Shown one piece after another: positions 1 through 11,653 of a stretch of 64,000 nucleotides of DNA (position 1 is the stretch's first letter; every line of letters begins with the position of its first letter). The notes below the pieces were generated by a model that worked only from the letters and a program-made list of their open reading frames with translations, had not been told where the DNA came from and searched no databases. Source of the DNA: Sorghum bicolor (taxonomy: Eukaryota > Streptophyta > Magnoliopsida > Poales > Poaceae); the NCBI RefSeq assembly GCF_000003195.3, contig NC_012873.2, forward strand, positions 33,181,603 to 33,245,602. Reading direction: 5' to 3'. The position numbers and the translations under genes were made by a program.

Positions 1-2937
1 AGTGGCTCTATCGGCAAGATGTTGGGCAGCTTTTTGATACTGAAGCTGACGGCTCTCTAAGTGTGCAGCCTGAAAAAGAGTCTCCTCAGCATCGGTGGGG
101 ATTTGGCCTCTGAGAGTTTTAAACAGAGCCTTGGTTGGATTAGAGTCATCAACCAGTTGGGCTGTATCCTGATGAAGCAGGGCCAGGAAATCCTCCAGCT
201 TTGCTCTGATTTCTGCAGATGAAATCTCGACTGCTTGACAAGAGATTGCTTCCTCGCCTTCATCATGAGAAATTTCAATGGCAAAGGAGAACAGGCTGTC
301 AGGAGAGTCTTGTTCTTGAAAGGGAAAAGGAAATGAGTTATTTGATGAAGAAATGAACAGTAAAATAAAGGATAAGAGTCAAAAAGCCTACTTGTTTCAG
401 AGCTATCTCTCGCCCCTGGCTAGTAGAGGCCGATGGTACAACAGGTTGATCGGCCGAAGTTGCCGATGGGACAATATCAGCTGAAAGAAATTAACAAGAA
501 TAATTATTAGGTAGGAAGATAAATCCATCGGCAATGATTTCATGGGCAGTACTTTACCTTGAGGGGGTGCAGTGCTTGTCTGGATTGAGGATACTACCGA
601 TGCTATGATTGAGCCCACCGGATCGGCAGCATGCTCGTGTATATTAGCCGATATCTCTTCTGGCTGAGGTACTTCTTGTGGCTGAGGTGGAGATGGTGTT
701 TGTTGTGGCTGAGCTTCAGGTGAAGAAGGGGACGATTCCACATGAATCGGTGACCCTAGAGGAGGAGGAGGAGGAGGCGCTGCTATCTTCTGGCGTTTTG
801 CTTGTGACTTAGTACTCTTGGGACCCTTTCTCTTTACTTGGCTGGACTGGGGGGCATCGGCACTTGTCATGGTACTTCTGGTCTTTACTGATTTGCCGAA
901 TTGCTAATACAACAACAAAAGTTTCGTAAGTACAAGCGTGACAGGGAGTTGATGAAATTCTGGTTGGAATAGTAAAAATTACCGATGAAGTTCCCATAGC
1001 GGCCGATGTGTCCTGAAAGGATTATGTAAGTATGGAATGGAATCGGTATAAGTTGAAGAAGTTAAGAATTTACCTTGAAATCTTGTGCCAAAGCAGTAGC
1101 AGCTACCGATGGGGATGTCTTCGCATATCTGGTGGTAATTTTCTTGAAACGCACACCCCGGTGCATTAAAGCCGCCAGGCTTGGCGCATTGTTGCCAATC
1201 AGAGAGACCGGGCCCGATGGGAGAAGTTCGATCGGCCTTCCACTCCTGCTGATTGTCGGTGGTGTGTCATCGACCTGATTAAAGAGAGAGGAAGTAAGTT
1301 ACCGATAAAAATAAAAGTAATATAAGAAGATTGAAGCATCGGTTGAAAACTTACAGTGTTCTCGGGAATTTTGTACTTGGGGTCGATCATGCTGATCTAC
1401 AGAACAGGTGTTCTTCCCACTCCTCCTAGCACTACTTGTATGCTTGGGTAATGAAGAGAGCCGGGATCCAAGCCGATAGATCGACATCTGTATCGGCATT
1501 TGGTGGAAGTTGAGCTATTCTGATCCACTCGAGACCGCTGGTTATGGTTTCCCTTGGTTTCACCACATTGGCGTAGCAGAGTGCAATCGGCAGTTTTCCA
1601 AAGGCTAGTTGGCGAGCTAGTGCCGATGGGTTATAGAACTCGTAGGTCAGATTGGAGGCTTTCCCGCTACCAAAGAAGTTCACTGGTATGGCTCTCGGAG
1701 TGATGATTGCCATCATAAGATCGTGGTCCTTTTTGAGAGCATTGTTGAAGGGGTGGAAAGTGAGCGGGAATCTGGTTTCTGGATCCTCATAAGGCATCCA
1801 TACCCGCTGGTCTTTGGCCAGACCCTCATAAAGAGTCTGAAAGAATCGGCTAACCTGGTCCTCATTGCCATCGGTACCAGGTAGAACTATGGCAGCTTCA
1901 CCATAGTTCAAAGGAGAGCGAGTTGCCGATTCTTCTTCATTCAACTCATAATCTTCGGCTATGTCTCTTGGAAAACGCTGTGCAAAAAGGTCGAATCCAA
2001 GGAGTTTATGCATATGGACACTGAGCCACATGTTAACAAACCACCAAGGTCTCCCTTAGTTGCCGATGGATTGGCCTAGCAAGAGTTTCTTAGCTACCTA
2101 ATGGAGGAGGTGGTAAACAGAGCCGAGCAAGTATCGGCCAAGAGGAAATCGGCCACCATTGCCCAGTCCTTTCGCTGCCGATAGATAGATAGAGGTTGGC
2201 CCTACCGATCGGCCACAGAATACAAATTTATCCAACTACATGTTCAAGAAGATTGCCTGCTCCATTTCCCCGACAGATCCTATTTTCGGTATTTCTAAAT
2301 GTATCCAGACCAACCGCCGATAGCACGAGTCTCTACCTTAGAACTGGGCTTGGTGTCAAACAGATGACTGTTATCGGCAGTGGATATGTCTAAGCCGATA
2401 AGCATGAGTACATCGGCAAGAGTAGGTGAAGCAGGGCCATAACCGAATACAAAAGCATTGAGTGTGTCTGACCAAAAGTACGAGGCAGCTATCATCAGTG
2501 ACTCGTTTCTCTCCATATTGGCAAGAGATAATCTGATGCACTGATCTAATTTCCGCTCACCCCATTGAACATCATTTGAATGACTGACTCTCAAGAACCA
2601 GTCTTTCCATCCCTTGGTAGGACTGGGCCAGGAACGAAAGGCATCTTTCCACAGATCTAAGGAAAAGTTTTCGGCTCTAAAGGGGATTCTATTTGTCTCT
2701 GTGTTTATTAGATCGGTGGGATCTGGATTTCCTAACGGGCCGATACATTGGAAGTGATGTTGATCGGTAGGAATTACGATCTTATCGGCCAAGTCCTAAA
2801 AAGTTTTGAGGAAGAAAGAACAAAAATAAAAAAGGGGTACTCAGCAAAAGGAATCGCAGATGAATAGGAGTACAGCAAATGTGCAAAAAGAAGAAGAATG
2901 GTACACTGACCTCAGGAACGACGAAGTTGATGGCCAT
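1..2937 (-). pseudogene. Antisense plant mobile domain (PMD) gene, decayed, 3' end outside window
   Basis: The gene runs against its host retroelement. Start ATG is at 2937. A splice-consistent model is 2937-2911, 2795-1355, 1274-1074, 1012-983, 903-558, 480-392, 314 to beyond the edge; every proposed intron has GT-AG ends and the exon 6/7 junction keeps frame. The long second exon encodes the aminotransferase-like plant mobile domain (recognised from stretches such as LWKDAFRSWPSPTKGWKDWF and NYGEAAIVLPGTDGNEDQVS). Downstream exons are Pro/Ser/Gln-rich and then acidic. PMD proteins are nuclear and linked to transposon silencing or carried by transposons. Exon 2 has at least two in-frame stops between 2031 and 2294 and a stop plus frame change near 1430, so the copy is not expected to give full-length protein. 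Confidence 0.75.
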
Positions 2938-3087
2938 TTCTTCACAAGGAAGAGGATCGAAGACTTGGAGGATTGGGGGAGGAGACTCTTGCTGAAGTTC
3001 TTGGATTTCTCAAGCAATGCCGCCACCGGGAAAGTGGATTTTGGGCTGTAGAATGACAAGATGGAGAAGGAGTACCGGAGAAGGAAG

Positions 3088-3095
3088 TATTTATA
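3088..3095 (-). promoter_or_regulatory. TATA box of the antisense PMD gene
   Basis: TATAAATA on the minus strand, 151 bp upstream of the ATG at 2937 and about 400 bp inside the 3' LTR boundary. It lies outside the LTR, so the antisense gene appears to have its own promoter. Confidence 0.6.
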
Positions 3096-3494
3096 GGACA
3101 AAACGGGCAGGGGCAAATCTGACTTATCTCTTTGCCGCATCCGTGAAATCCAAGGGTGTTCAGGTGGATATGGTAACTGTTCGCACGGTAATCAAGGGAT
3201 TGCGCAGGTTATTTGACGGCAAGCGGTCATGATTTTGGAGATATTTTACTGTGCAAGATCGTTTGGTCAGCCCATCAGCAGTTCTCTCTAATGGTAATAT
3301 TGCCGATGAGCGCATAAGTGGGGAGATTCGCTTCGAGAGGTTGAGGAATTCAAGGAATCTATAGGAGAGTCGGGCTGAGGTTGTTTAGATTTCGCGACTG
3401 ATTACCAAGTTGGGGGAAGCAATTGCGGAAAGGCGTCTTACTGTAGAGAATTTCGGAGCATTAATGATTTTATACTCCGAAGTTGGGGGGCATG

Positions 3495-4219
3495 TGTTGA
3501 CACCGTTTTTGGACACGTATCTTTTGATGTGCATCTGGAGTTAATGGGATGTAGATCGGCAGATGGAGAAGTGGTGACCAGTCTGTAGGGGAGTTGCCGA
3601 TAAAGGTGGTTGCCGATGGGAAACAACCAGATATGACGAAGTCCAGAAGTGGTGACGTATTCGTGCCGATGACCAGTGCCGGTGTTTGCCGATGACTGTC
3701 GACAGGTAATCTGCCGATGACTCTGAAGAAAAGCGTGGAGGTTGCCGGTTGATTCATGGCGGTGTCCCGATCGGTTACAAGGGATAGTTTAATGTTTTCT
3801 TTAGTTATTAGAATTCGTTTTGTATACGACTTCCGTTTAATTTGGAATTTGAGTCCTAGTTGTGTCGTTGTAGCTCTTTGGACAGGGTATAAATGTAGAC
3901 CCTAGGGCAATGTAATGAGATATCAATCAATCAATCAAACACAAGTTTTTACTCATATTCCAGCATCTACTTTTCGACGACTTCGTCATATTTTCTATTT
4001 TACCGTGAGTTCTTAGGAATTCGTCGAGTCAAACTCGGTGTGTTCTCAAGTTCCACGTGAGCACCTCTTGGCCATGACATCCGGGCGCATCGCTGTTGTC
4101 GGGACCAAAGTGTTCAAGTTACCACCTTTGTCGATTGTAAGGTCAAATCGGCTGGCACGCTTTAACGTTTGAATCTGGTATTAGCCCTTTGTGTTTGGAT
4201 ATCAACTTTTGCACCAACA
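3495..4219 (+). repeat. 3' LTR of the TAT-like element
   Basis: Begins TGTTGACACC and ends GCACCAACA (inverted TGTTG/CAACA ends), 725 bp, followed by GTAAC. It shares with the internal region a dense recurrence of GCCGAT/ATCGGC. The 5' LTR is outside the window, so identity cannot be assessed. Confidence 0.75.
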
Positions 4220-4224
4220 GTAAC

Positions 4225-4485
4225 TCTGTCCCTCCACGATATATAAGGAGGGGCAGGGTTCCCCTAGAGGACAGGTCATAGACATCGAATCTCGACTCGA
4301 CACAATCCACAGCAATACAAACAGACGCAGGACGTAGGTATTACGCCCACACGGCGGCCGAACCTGGATAAAAACCTTATTCATGTCTTGCGTCACCATC
4401 AAGTTCGTAGCATGCGCACCGTCTACCGATAAACTACTACCGTGGGTATACCCCAAGATAGACTGCCGACTAGCTTTTGTCGACA
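4225..4485 (+). repeat. Left LTR remnant of the deleted Gypsy element
   Basis: Corresponds to roughly 6369-6629 of the right LTR; the first ~155 bp are displaced by the insertion ending at 4219. Contains TATATAAG near 4241, and ends CGACA directly before the primer site. Confidence 0.75.
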
Positions 4486-4486
4486 G

Positions 4487-4505
4487 TGGCGTGCCAGGTA
4501 AGGGG
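4487..4505 (+). other. Primer-binding site of the deleted Gypsy element
   Basis: TGGCGTGCCAGGTAAGGGG, one base after the LTR. It closely resembles the TGGCGCGCCAGGTAGGGG site of the TAT-like element at 23025-23042. tRNA identity not assigned. Confidence 0.6.
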
Positions 4506-4533
4506 TGTGCGTACAGCTTCCCAGACGAACAAG

Positions 4534-4978
4534 ATGGCCATCATCCTCGACTTCGCGGCCCTGGCGGGCGGCTTCACGTTCAACGTCAGCTTCAACAGCT
4601 TCACCGCCACGACCATGGAGGAGGCATAGATCCGATCTGTGCCAATCACTTCTTCATCGACGTCGGCCGCGACTCCAACCACGCTAGCTACGACTCCGCC
4701 TACTCCAGCAACGTCTCCGACCACGCCGACAACGCGTCACCTGCTTCTCTGCTATAAAAGGAGGCAGATCAACGACATCGACCTACTCGGGCTATCGACT
4801 AAATTGTTTGGCCTACTTGCTCTGACCACCAGTCGCAATAATAATCGCCGCGAAAAACGGTGCTACGACAACCGCGACCACCGTCATGACAAGTCAAAAA
4901 GGTCGAGGGCCAGACAATTTGGTCGCCACCGACTAGGCTTTCGTCCAAAGATAAGTACACTTCTAATATTTTATTTAT
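4534..4978 (+). pseudogene. Gag N-terminal remnant of the deleted Gypsy element
   Basis: The ATG at 4534 follows the primer site closely and opens a short reading frame stopped by TAG at 4627-4629. Past the stop the frame continues with a Thr/Pro/Ser-rich stretch, then basic residues, to about 4978. Placement and style suggest a Gypsy gag N-terminus. No nucleocapsid knuckle is visible and the rest of gag-pol is deleted. Confidence 0.45.
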
Positions 4979-5369
4979 TTTTGGCATAATATTTTTTATT
5001 ATCCTTTAAAATAATTTTTGGTTAGTCGACTAGTTTTTTCTCCTACATGAGTTTTCCAGAGCCGGCACTGTCTCCGACTCCTCCCTACACGTGCATGAGA
5101 TCCGCTCTCTGCGTTCCGGGTGGTCGGCAGTAGCTCTATGGCGAGGCTGGCAATCCTACGCGTGCCTAGGTTCCGCACCTCATGCTGATTGCTGGCCAGA
5201 CCAGAGCTGGTACAAACTCTAGGATGAATTAACTTCTCGTGCTAAATTTATAACAAAAAATCTAAAACTGATGTTAGTGCTAATTTTTTATCTAGAGTTT
5301 ATTTATACATCGTGTACTACCTATTCTCTATATTTATTTTTCAGGAGTTTGGCCCAGTCAACAAGCTAC

Positions 5370-5680
5370 GCCCGGGGACTCGTCGACTATTCCCTACGCT
5401 GTGCTCGGGGACTGCTTCGACCACCGAGCATGTTTACGTTCCCAACCACGCTCGGGGACTTATCGACTAGTCTCTACGCTGTGCTCAAAGACCGTGCCGA
5501 CCACCGAGCACGTTTACGTTCCCAGCCACGCTCGGGGACTTGTCCACCAGTCCCTACGCCGTGCTCGGGGACTGTACCGACCACCGAGCACGTCTACATT
5601 CTCAACAGTGCTCGGGGACTCGTCAATCACTCTCTTCGCTGTGCTCGGGGCTTACTTTGATCACTTTCCGACCACGGCTT
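5370..5680 (+). repeat. 80-bp tandem array with the CTCGGGGACT motif
   Basis: The landmark CCACCGAGCA recurs at 5421, 5501 and 5581, an exact 80-bp period, with CTCGGGGACT twice per unit. About 3.5 units with point changes. It lies between the gag remnant and the 3' LTR. Confidence 0.75.
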
Positions 5681-6210
5681 AGGGACTGCTCTTCTCAGTT
5701 AGATATGAATTGGACTCATATACAACTGAGGGGCAATTTTAATTTTTTATACCTTGCTACAAGGCTCATACTTTGCCTTCCAGCAAGCTCAGGGACTACA
5801 TCGGTACGATGCATTTAGCGATGCATGTTATTATTAGAAATTTTAAGATGATTGTCTTTTTAGACCCTGGCACCACGTGCCTACGTCACCTACTACCAGA
5901 CTCGGGGACTAAGTGGGCACACTTCACCTTATGGTGAATATGCTTGCTTTTTTGAGGTCTATACTTTTTAGAAAAGTAAAGTGGGCACACTTCACCAGAA
6001 AACAAATATTTTTTTGATTAAGAGCACCATGCATTCTTCGAACAACCTGCTTCTTCAATGTCAAAGTTCATCAACTGTCTTTTGAGTTGGTTAAAATACC
6101 GTTGCAACTGTTTGGGCGACTTTCCTGCTTATTGAAGACGTCAAGCCTCACTAGTCGAAGAAGCTCAAGACGGCGTGTTACATCACAATACATGGTGCTC
6201 GGGGACTAGC
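5681..6210 (+). other. 3' non-coding interior of the deleted Gypsy element
   Basis: No credible coding region. Further copies of CTCGGGGACT occur, including the polypurine-like GCTCGGGGACTAGC at 6197-6210 next to the right LTR. Confidence 0.5.
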
Positions 6211-6629
6211 TGTGGGGGTATAAACCCCTATACCCTCATGGGCCGATATGGGCCGCACCATCAGAGGTGGCTCGGCCCAAAAGATGAAGACGTGCGGTGC
6301 ATGACGCTGGTCGGCGTGCACCGCAAGGCTACAAGATATTGTACCAAATAGGATAGTTTACTTGTAACTCTGTCCCTTCACGATATATAAGGAGGGACAG
6401 GGGTCCCCTAGAGGATAGGTCACAGACATCGAATCTCGACTTGACACAATCCACAGCAATACAAATAGACGCAGGACATAGGTATTATGCCCACACGGTG
6501 GCCGAACCTAGATAAAAACCTTGTCCGTGTCTTGCGTCACCATCAAGTTCGTAGCTTGCGCACCGTCTACCGATAAACTACTACCGTGGGTATACCCCAA
6601 GGTTGACTGCCGACTAGCTTTCGTCGACA
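6211..6629 (+). repeat. Right LTR of the deleted Gypsy element
   Basis: Starts TGTGGGGGTATAAACC and ends TCGTCGACA, 419 bp, with a TATATAAG box near 6386. Matches 4225-4485 over its second half. Confidence 0.75.
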
Positions 6630-6634
6630 GTAGT

Positions 6635-7406
6635 GAGCATTGAAGGCAAATGGCCTAGCATGCTTGGGCAAGGGTGGTGGTAGTTGTGCCTCACACTCAT
6701 GAGCAAAGTGTCCTTCTTGACCACACTCAAAGCATCTCTTTGGCTTTGGCTTGCTTGGTTGATCATGAGTGGCTAGTGATTTGATGAGCTATGTTTGATG
6801 AGCCTTGTAGCCAATTCCACTCTTGTCCATCTTCATGACTGTGTTCATGAATAGCTCACTTTGAAGGTCCTTTCCTTTTGTGAACTTAGCTAACCCCTTG
6901 GTTAGATGTTCCTTCTCTTTCTTGAGCTTGCTATTCTCTTGAGTTAGCTTCTTGACGATTGGGTCATTGTTGCTTGCTAACTCATTTAAGATGAACGTCT
7001 CATCCTCTTCTTGCTTGTCATACATCAAACCAAGCTTGAGATATTGATTTTCTTCTTTGAGTAACTTGTTTTCATATGCAAGCTTCTTGTCTTGATCAAG
7101 TGACTCAATCACAATTGTTTTGTGCTCGGCTTGCTCTTGCAACTCTTTCTTGAGCATGACAATTTCTTCCTTGAGTTTGATAGTGTCCTCATAGCTCTTG
7201 GCGACTACCACTTTCTTGCCCATGCAATCAACACATTTGCTTGTGCTCTCCACAAATAAGTCATCACAAGATGTGGCCACATCAAGCTTAGCAACAAGGT
7301 TAATAGCAACATGTGTATCATTGATTGCAAGATCATAAGCTATCTCAAGATTGTCATAATTTGCTTTTAGAGCGGTTAGCTCTCTTTCATTGCTCTATAT
7401 CTAGAG
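6635..7406 (-). pseudogene. Copia gag, C-terminal part (split from 37683-39171)
   Basis: Minus-strand coding sequence for a long Lys/Glu/Leu-rich coiled coil, then a stop near 6790, then a second CCHC zinc knuckle (CFECGQEGHFAHEC, 6693-6734). It continues the Copia gag whose N-terminal half lies at 37683-39171: the ATAAG at 7407-7411 is duplicated at 37678-37682, so the two halves were one reading frame before the 30-kb insertion. Its lower end is broken by the Gypsy element ending at 6629. Gag would form the particle and bind RNA. Two knuckles plus a coiled coil fit a Sirevirus-type Copia gag (inference). Stops near 6790 and 7395 mark it as dead. Confidence 0.75.
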
Positions 7407-7411
7407 ATAAG

Positions 7412-9063
7412 TGTTGGGCATTCTTAATGTCACTACCAAAAGTAGACTTAGTTTTCTAATTCTAATAACGGCGCCAAAAATGACAAACCTATCCCTCATG
7501 CCACTTAAGCCAAGTTGTCATCCCCAGCATGACATGAGAGACGCGGTATTGAAATATGCAATTGCTCTTCTGAATAAATAATAAATGAGATCTGCAAGCG
7601 CACAGATTAATACCGATGTAGCATTTTAACCAGGAAGTATTTCAGGTATCGTTATTTATATTTTTACCACTGGGAAGGGATTGCTAAACATCAATGTTGA
7701 TTATGGAATGGAATATATGATTGAGTATCTATCATTGCATGTATAATTGAGAGCATTTATCTATCTCTTTCATACAGGGATAAGTGTCACATAAATGATA
7801 GATAAAGTTTGAATGGTGACAAAGATAATTAATCGGATCAGCATAACTTAGCCACATATAAATATGATAATCACCTCAATAGATATTCTAGCAAGTCATT
7901 AACATGGAATTAGGACGAACTACAAGAACATTTCCTAAGTTATTCTTAACTATAAAGTCTAGCATATCATAGTTAGTGCAATTATATTTGGCAATCATTG
8001 TGAGACAAGACTACGCCCATGCATAGTGATATTAGCAAGGAATATGAGAAACATCGCAATCACTCCCCTGTAATATTGTTGCTCTGCCAGCTCAATACAC
8101 GAGAGGGGGACTATATAAGAATCAATGGAGCTGTCACTACCATGAACTACCCCACGATTTGGCATATAGGGTACAATCGCAGATAAATATGGTATAGGCA
8201 CCACGCCTACACAATACTTATCATTTACCCACTGTACACATGGATAAATGCTATACGATCCTAAACATGTATATAATTCCAATCCAACTAAGCCAAGCCT
8301 ATAACTATGATAAACTAAGAACAATATAATTACAAATATAAACAAGTAGAGCAAAGTCATAATCAACATATTGAAGTAGAACAAAGTTATATTCATAATA
8401 CTGAATAACAAAGATGAACAATTGAAGAACAATAGATAATTACTAAGAATCCTCTGGACAGATCTAGAAACCAATCGAAGATTGACTCCTTCTAGTTCTA
8501 ATCTTATGTAGCTATGCTAAACTAGAGATCTAATTGATGTGGTGGCTCTAGGGCTTGATCAGAGGCTTCTTCTCCCAAGATGAATAATGAATTAGGGGTC
8601 TGAGGTCCTCTCCTCCAGGGGCCAAGGGGTCATGTTATATAGTCCTTCCAAGTGAATGTGGGCCGTGGGATCAAACCGACATTAATCGCCTGGTTTTCCT
8701 TGATCCTTTAGGTCGGTGGAGCATGATCCGCGAAGTTGGCTGTGATTGGCCCCGAGGCCAGGGCGGGCGCCCAAGGGGGGAGGGTGGGCACCCTGCCCCC
8801 GAGCCCGTCCGGTCTCCCGTTCATTCCCGTGGCTTCTGGACTCTTCTAGATGTAGGATAATTGCACGGCACGTTAATATCTCTATGTAAACCCGACGTGT
8901 GGGCCTTTCTTCCATAATTCCTGATAACCCCCTGCAGAAATAGACAAACACCAAAACTCATGGAATTCTGTCAGATAAAACCCTAAGTCTGGGTGTTGGT
9001 TGCATTTGGATCCTTCTCTTTGTTTATTTGTTAATTAAATTTGATACTTAAGGACTGTCAACA
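7412..9063 (-). repeat. LTR A (3' LTR of outer gag-protease element)
   Basis: On the plus strand starts TGTTGGGCATTC and ends CTGTCAACA, 1652 bp. The polypurine complement (AACTCCCCCAAGC) follows directly. Closest to LTR C; about 4% different from C over the first 240 bp by eye. Confidence 0.85.
8635..8793 (-). promoter_or_regulatory. LTR A promoter: TATA box and twin GC boxes
   Basis: Minus-strand TATATAA at 8641-8635. The GC box GGGCGCCCGCCC lies at 8772-8761, 120 bp upstream of the TATA. A second, decayed box (8793-8782, GGGTGCCCACCC) starts 21 bp further. Confidence 0.55.
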
Positions 9064-10608
9064 AACTCCCCCAAGCTTTCCTCTTGCTCGTCCCTGAGCA
9101 AGGATAGACTTAGTGATGGATCAAAAGTTGTTGAAATACCTTTAAAAATTGACGGTACACATGCTTTCAAATAAGGTCTCATCTCTGAGTTAGAGTAAAC
9201 TGTCAAGACTTAAAACTTACTTGTTTTACCTTTCACCATGGGACTTGTAACCGTCACTTCTGTCTTGAGCAGTTAAAAGATAGAACGGTCTTGTCAAGTG
9301 CCATGTCTCTTATTCTTGATCAGCTATAGCTCTGGAGTTTTTGCAAATTTTCAAATAAAACTCAGAGATTCCTTTGTATGACTCTCTCTGATCTCTCTTT
9401 TGTGGTATTTCTGGATTCTTACCAAGGCAGTGATGGTATATGCCTTCTCTCTCAAAGTATGTAGTATTTGTGGTATAAGGCATAGTAACATTGCCTTCTC
9501 TCTCATCCTACTCTAATAAGGTTTTAATATCTGGAGCTCATAGGTGGGAAATAAAGTATACATACTTACAAGACATTTATTGTATAGTCAAACGATGGAT
9601 CCAAAGAAACAAGTCAATAAGTCAAATCAAGATGTGCATGTGTGGCGAATGAATGGTGTATGGTGATGATGGTGATAACAATGGTGAAAGTCTAATTCTA
9701 CTTGTGCTCTTTTGAGGGGATACATACCTTTCTTGCTCTTTGAAACTTTTTAAGGAGAATGAGATGCTCTGTATTTTCTTTTTCTTTCCTCTCAGGTAGG
9801 TATCTTGTACCCCTAATTCTACTGTCACACACTTGTCCATTTTTACCTCTCGACTCACTTTTTCTTTTCTTTTGAGGTTCCGGGCACTTGCCCCTTTTTA
9901 TTTCCTCGTATCTTTTTTTAGAGCACTCATCTTCCTAAAATAATATAGCAAGTGGTAGTAACCAAGATAACTTGAGCGTTTATTTCATAGGGAAAAACAG
10001 GAATGCGATAATGTTTTTGGCAATTCTCTCTCTGGATTAGGAGTAGAATATTTTTGGGTGGTTCTGGAGATGGAAATGGGTGGATATATGTGGATGAGTA
10101 CTTCCAGAGTAGAAGCAGCATGTGTGAGTGAACGTGCAAGTGAATCTTGATTTTAACCACATGACAAGCTCCTAAGGGTCTACACAGCTTGACCACACTC
10201 AATGCTCATAAGCAGTAAAAAGTAAATGTGTGGCCCAAAGTCTTAGCAAGCATGTATATATATGGCTGTGCTAGAAATTTAAACTCTCATCATACAGGAA
10301 CTCATCATGTGTTATTTTAAAGATTTTCAAAGATAGAAATTCTCCAGAATTCTAGCATCTCTAGGAACATATAAGTAGCAGCTCAACCTTCCCATATCAT
10401 ATGCGTTAACAACTTAGACTTTAGATCAAGTTCTCTTCCCACAAGTTCAGGTTTAGAGCAAGCTTTAAATTATAACAGTTATGCCACTCGTATACTCACA
10501 TGGGGCTTACTATTTTTTAACATTTTTATTTTCTTTTTTGGATAGTATGAACATAATTAACTAAGTAAACTATTTTAAATATTTGAAAGGGAAAGGATAA
10601 CTACCAAC
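9064..10608 (-). other. 3' non-coding region and polypurine tract of the outer gag-protease element
   Basis: The minus strand reads GGGACGAGCAAGAGGAAAG then CTTGGGGGAGTT directly before LTR A. This parallels the sequence before the 3' LTR of the gag-pol element at 44908-54136 (GAGGACGAGTAAAAGCC, then TATGGGGGTATT). The rest is AT-rich with only short chance ORFs. It continues at 24090 beyond the TAT-like insertion. Confidence 0.65.
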
Positions 10609-11653
10609 TGTCGGCGTTTTCCCCACGGGGGGTCACACCAACGAGTAAATTTGTATGCGTGCTCCCTTTTCCAGATGGTGATGCAAGAAGACACAGAGAT
10701 TTATCCTGGTTCGGGCAAGAGAAGGCCCTACGTCCAGCGGGGGAGAGAGATTTGTATTATCTTGCACCAAAGTGCTTGTACAGGGGTGGATACAGGCGTG
10801 GTGTGGTATGTGTGTTCTACTGCGTATGTGTGTAGTATTGCGTGGTGATGTCCCGTGTGTTCTATTCCTGAGTCCCTCCTTTTATAGTTCCAAGGAGAGA
10901 CCCAGGGTACATGTATAGGCGTCAGAATAGGAGTCGATAGCAGTATGGAGCGTTGACCTACTCGAGGCTTCCGTACCGGCATGGCCTCGAGCCGTCCCGT
11001 CTTAATAGCCTGGTGATGATTACGCGTGCCCCTGCATTCTGCTCTGCGCGCCGTCTTGTACTGGTTCAACGGTCGCACGCTCGTACGGTTTGGCGGCAAA
11101 TCCGGCGGAGTGGTTGCGGCGTGGCCAGTCAACGTCCGACCCGTCCCCAGGAAGGAACCACGTTAAGTCGAGGGTCGGACGCCGTACGTCGTCCTGATGT
11201 CGGAGCGCTGACCTTGGCTACCTCGAGGGGGTCTTGATTAGACGTGCCATCTCTGTTTCCCACGTCCTAACACGCCCTGGGCTGTTTGGTGGGGAAGGCT
11301 GCAAAAAGATCGATGGGACGGATGCCTGTTCCCTATCACGCCTCCCGTGACCTGTGTGTTAGGTGGGGAAGCATCAGGCGCATTTAATGCCCCGGCTCGC
11401 GTGCGCGCGTCAGGCGGCGGGCGGCGTCCTTGCGCTCGACGCCTCCCGGTTCGCGTGAGCCTGCTCCGTATTCGATGGTAACCAGAGCTCGACGCCTGAT
11501 TAATTCGCTCGACGCTATTTCCGTCTTCGAGGTTGTGGCCGTCGATGGCTGCGCATACGTACGGATGGAGCGTCGAATCGAGGGCCTCGTCCTACGTATG
11601 GATAACCTTGTTTTATGCATTGGTGAGGATACCCCTTGTTGATACCCTCAATA
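10609..11653 (-). repeat. 3' LTR of the TAT-like element
   Basis: Starts TGTCGGCGTTTTCC on the plus strand. The inner end reads CAATA where the other LTR has CGACA; both differences are C/T-type transitions. Confidence 0.85.

Larger units (their letters stand above)
1..4219 (+). mobile_element. 3' half of a TAT-like Gypsy LTR retrotransposon
   Basis: Only the 3' portion is in the window: an antisense gene (1-2937), a spacer, a G-rich polypurine stretch (3485-3490) and the 3' LTR (3495-4219). Orientation is plus because the G-rich tract precedes the LTR on the plus strand. The element was inserted in the left LTR of the next element: the 5 bp after it (GTAAC, 4220-4224) match the uninterrupted copy of that site near 6364. 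TAT-clade assignment is inferred from the antisense plant-mobile-domain gene, a known feature of some TAT-lineage elements; no pol is visible. Confidence 0.7.
4220..6629 (+). mobile_element. Deleted Gypsy element with truncated left LTR
   Basis: Plus-oriented. The left LTR remnant (4225-4485) and right LTR (6211-6629) share the same TATA-containing stretch and the ending GTCGACA. The interior is only about 1.7 kb: primer site, a decayed gag start, a short tandem array and a polypurine-like tract (GCTCGGGGACTAGC) just before the right LTR. No protease, reverse transcriptase or integrase is present. It lies in the Copia gag that resumes at 6635; the presumptive right target duplication is GTAGT (6630-6634), with its left partner outside the window. 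Confidence 0.75.

Noticed and set aside
5370..5680. CRISPR-like repeat array
   Set aside because: The 80-bp units are direct tandem repeats without unique spacers, in a plant retroelement.
7995..8474. 159-codon hydrophobic ORF, repeated at 34205-34682 and 36694-37089
   Set aside because: It is the downstream half of LTRs A, B and C; the three copies do not share one frame and AT-rich DNA gives membrane-like residues by chance.
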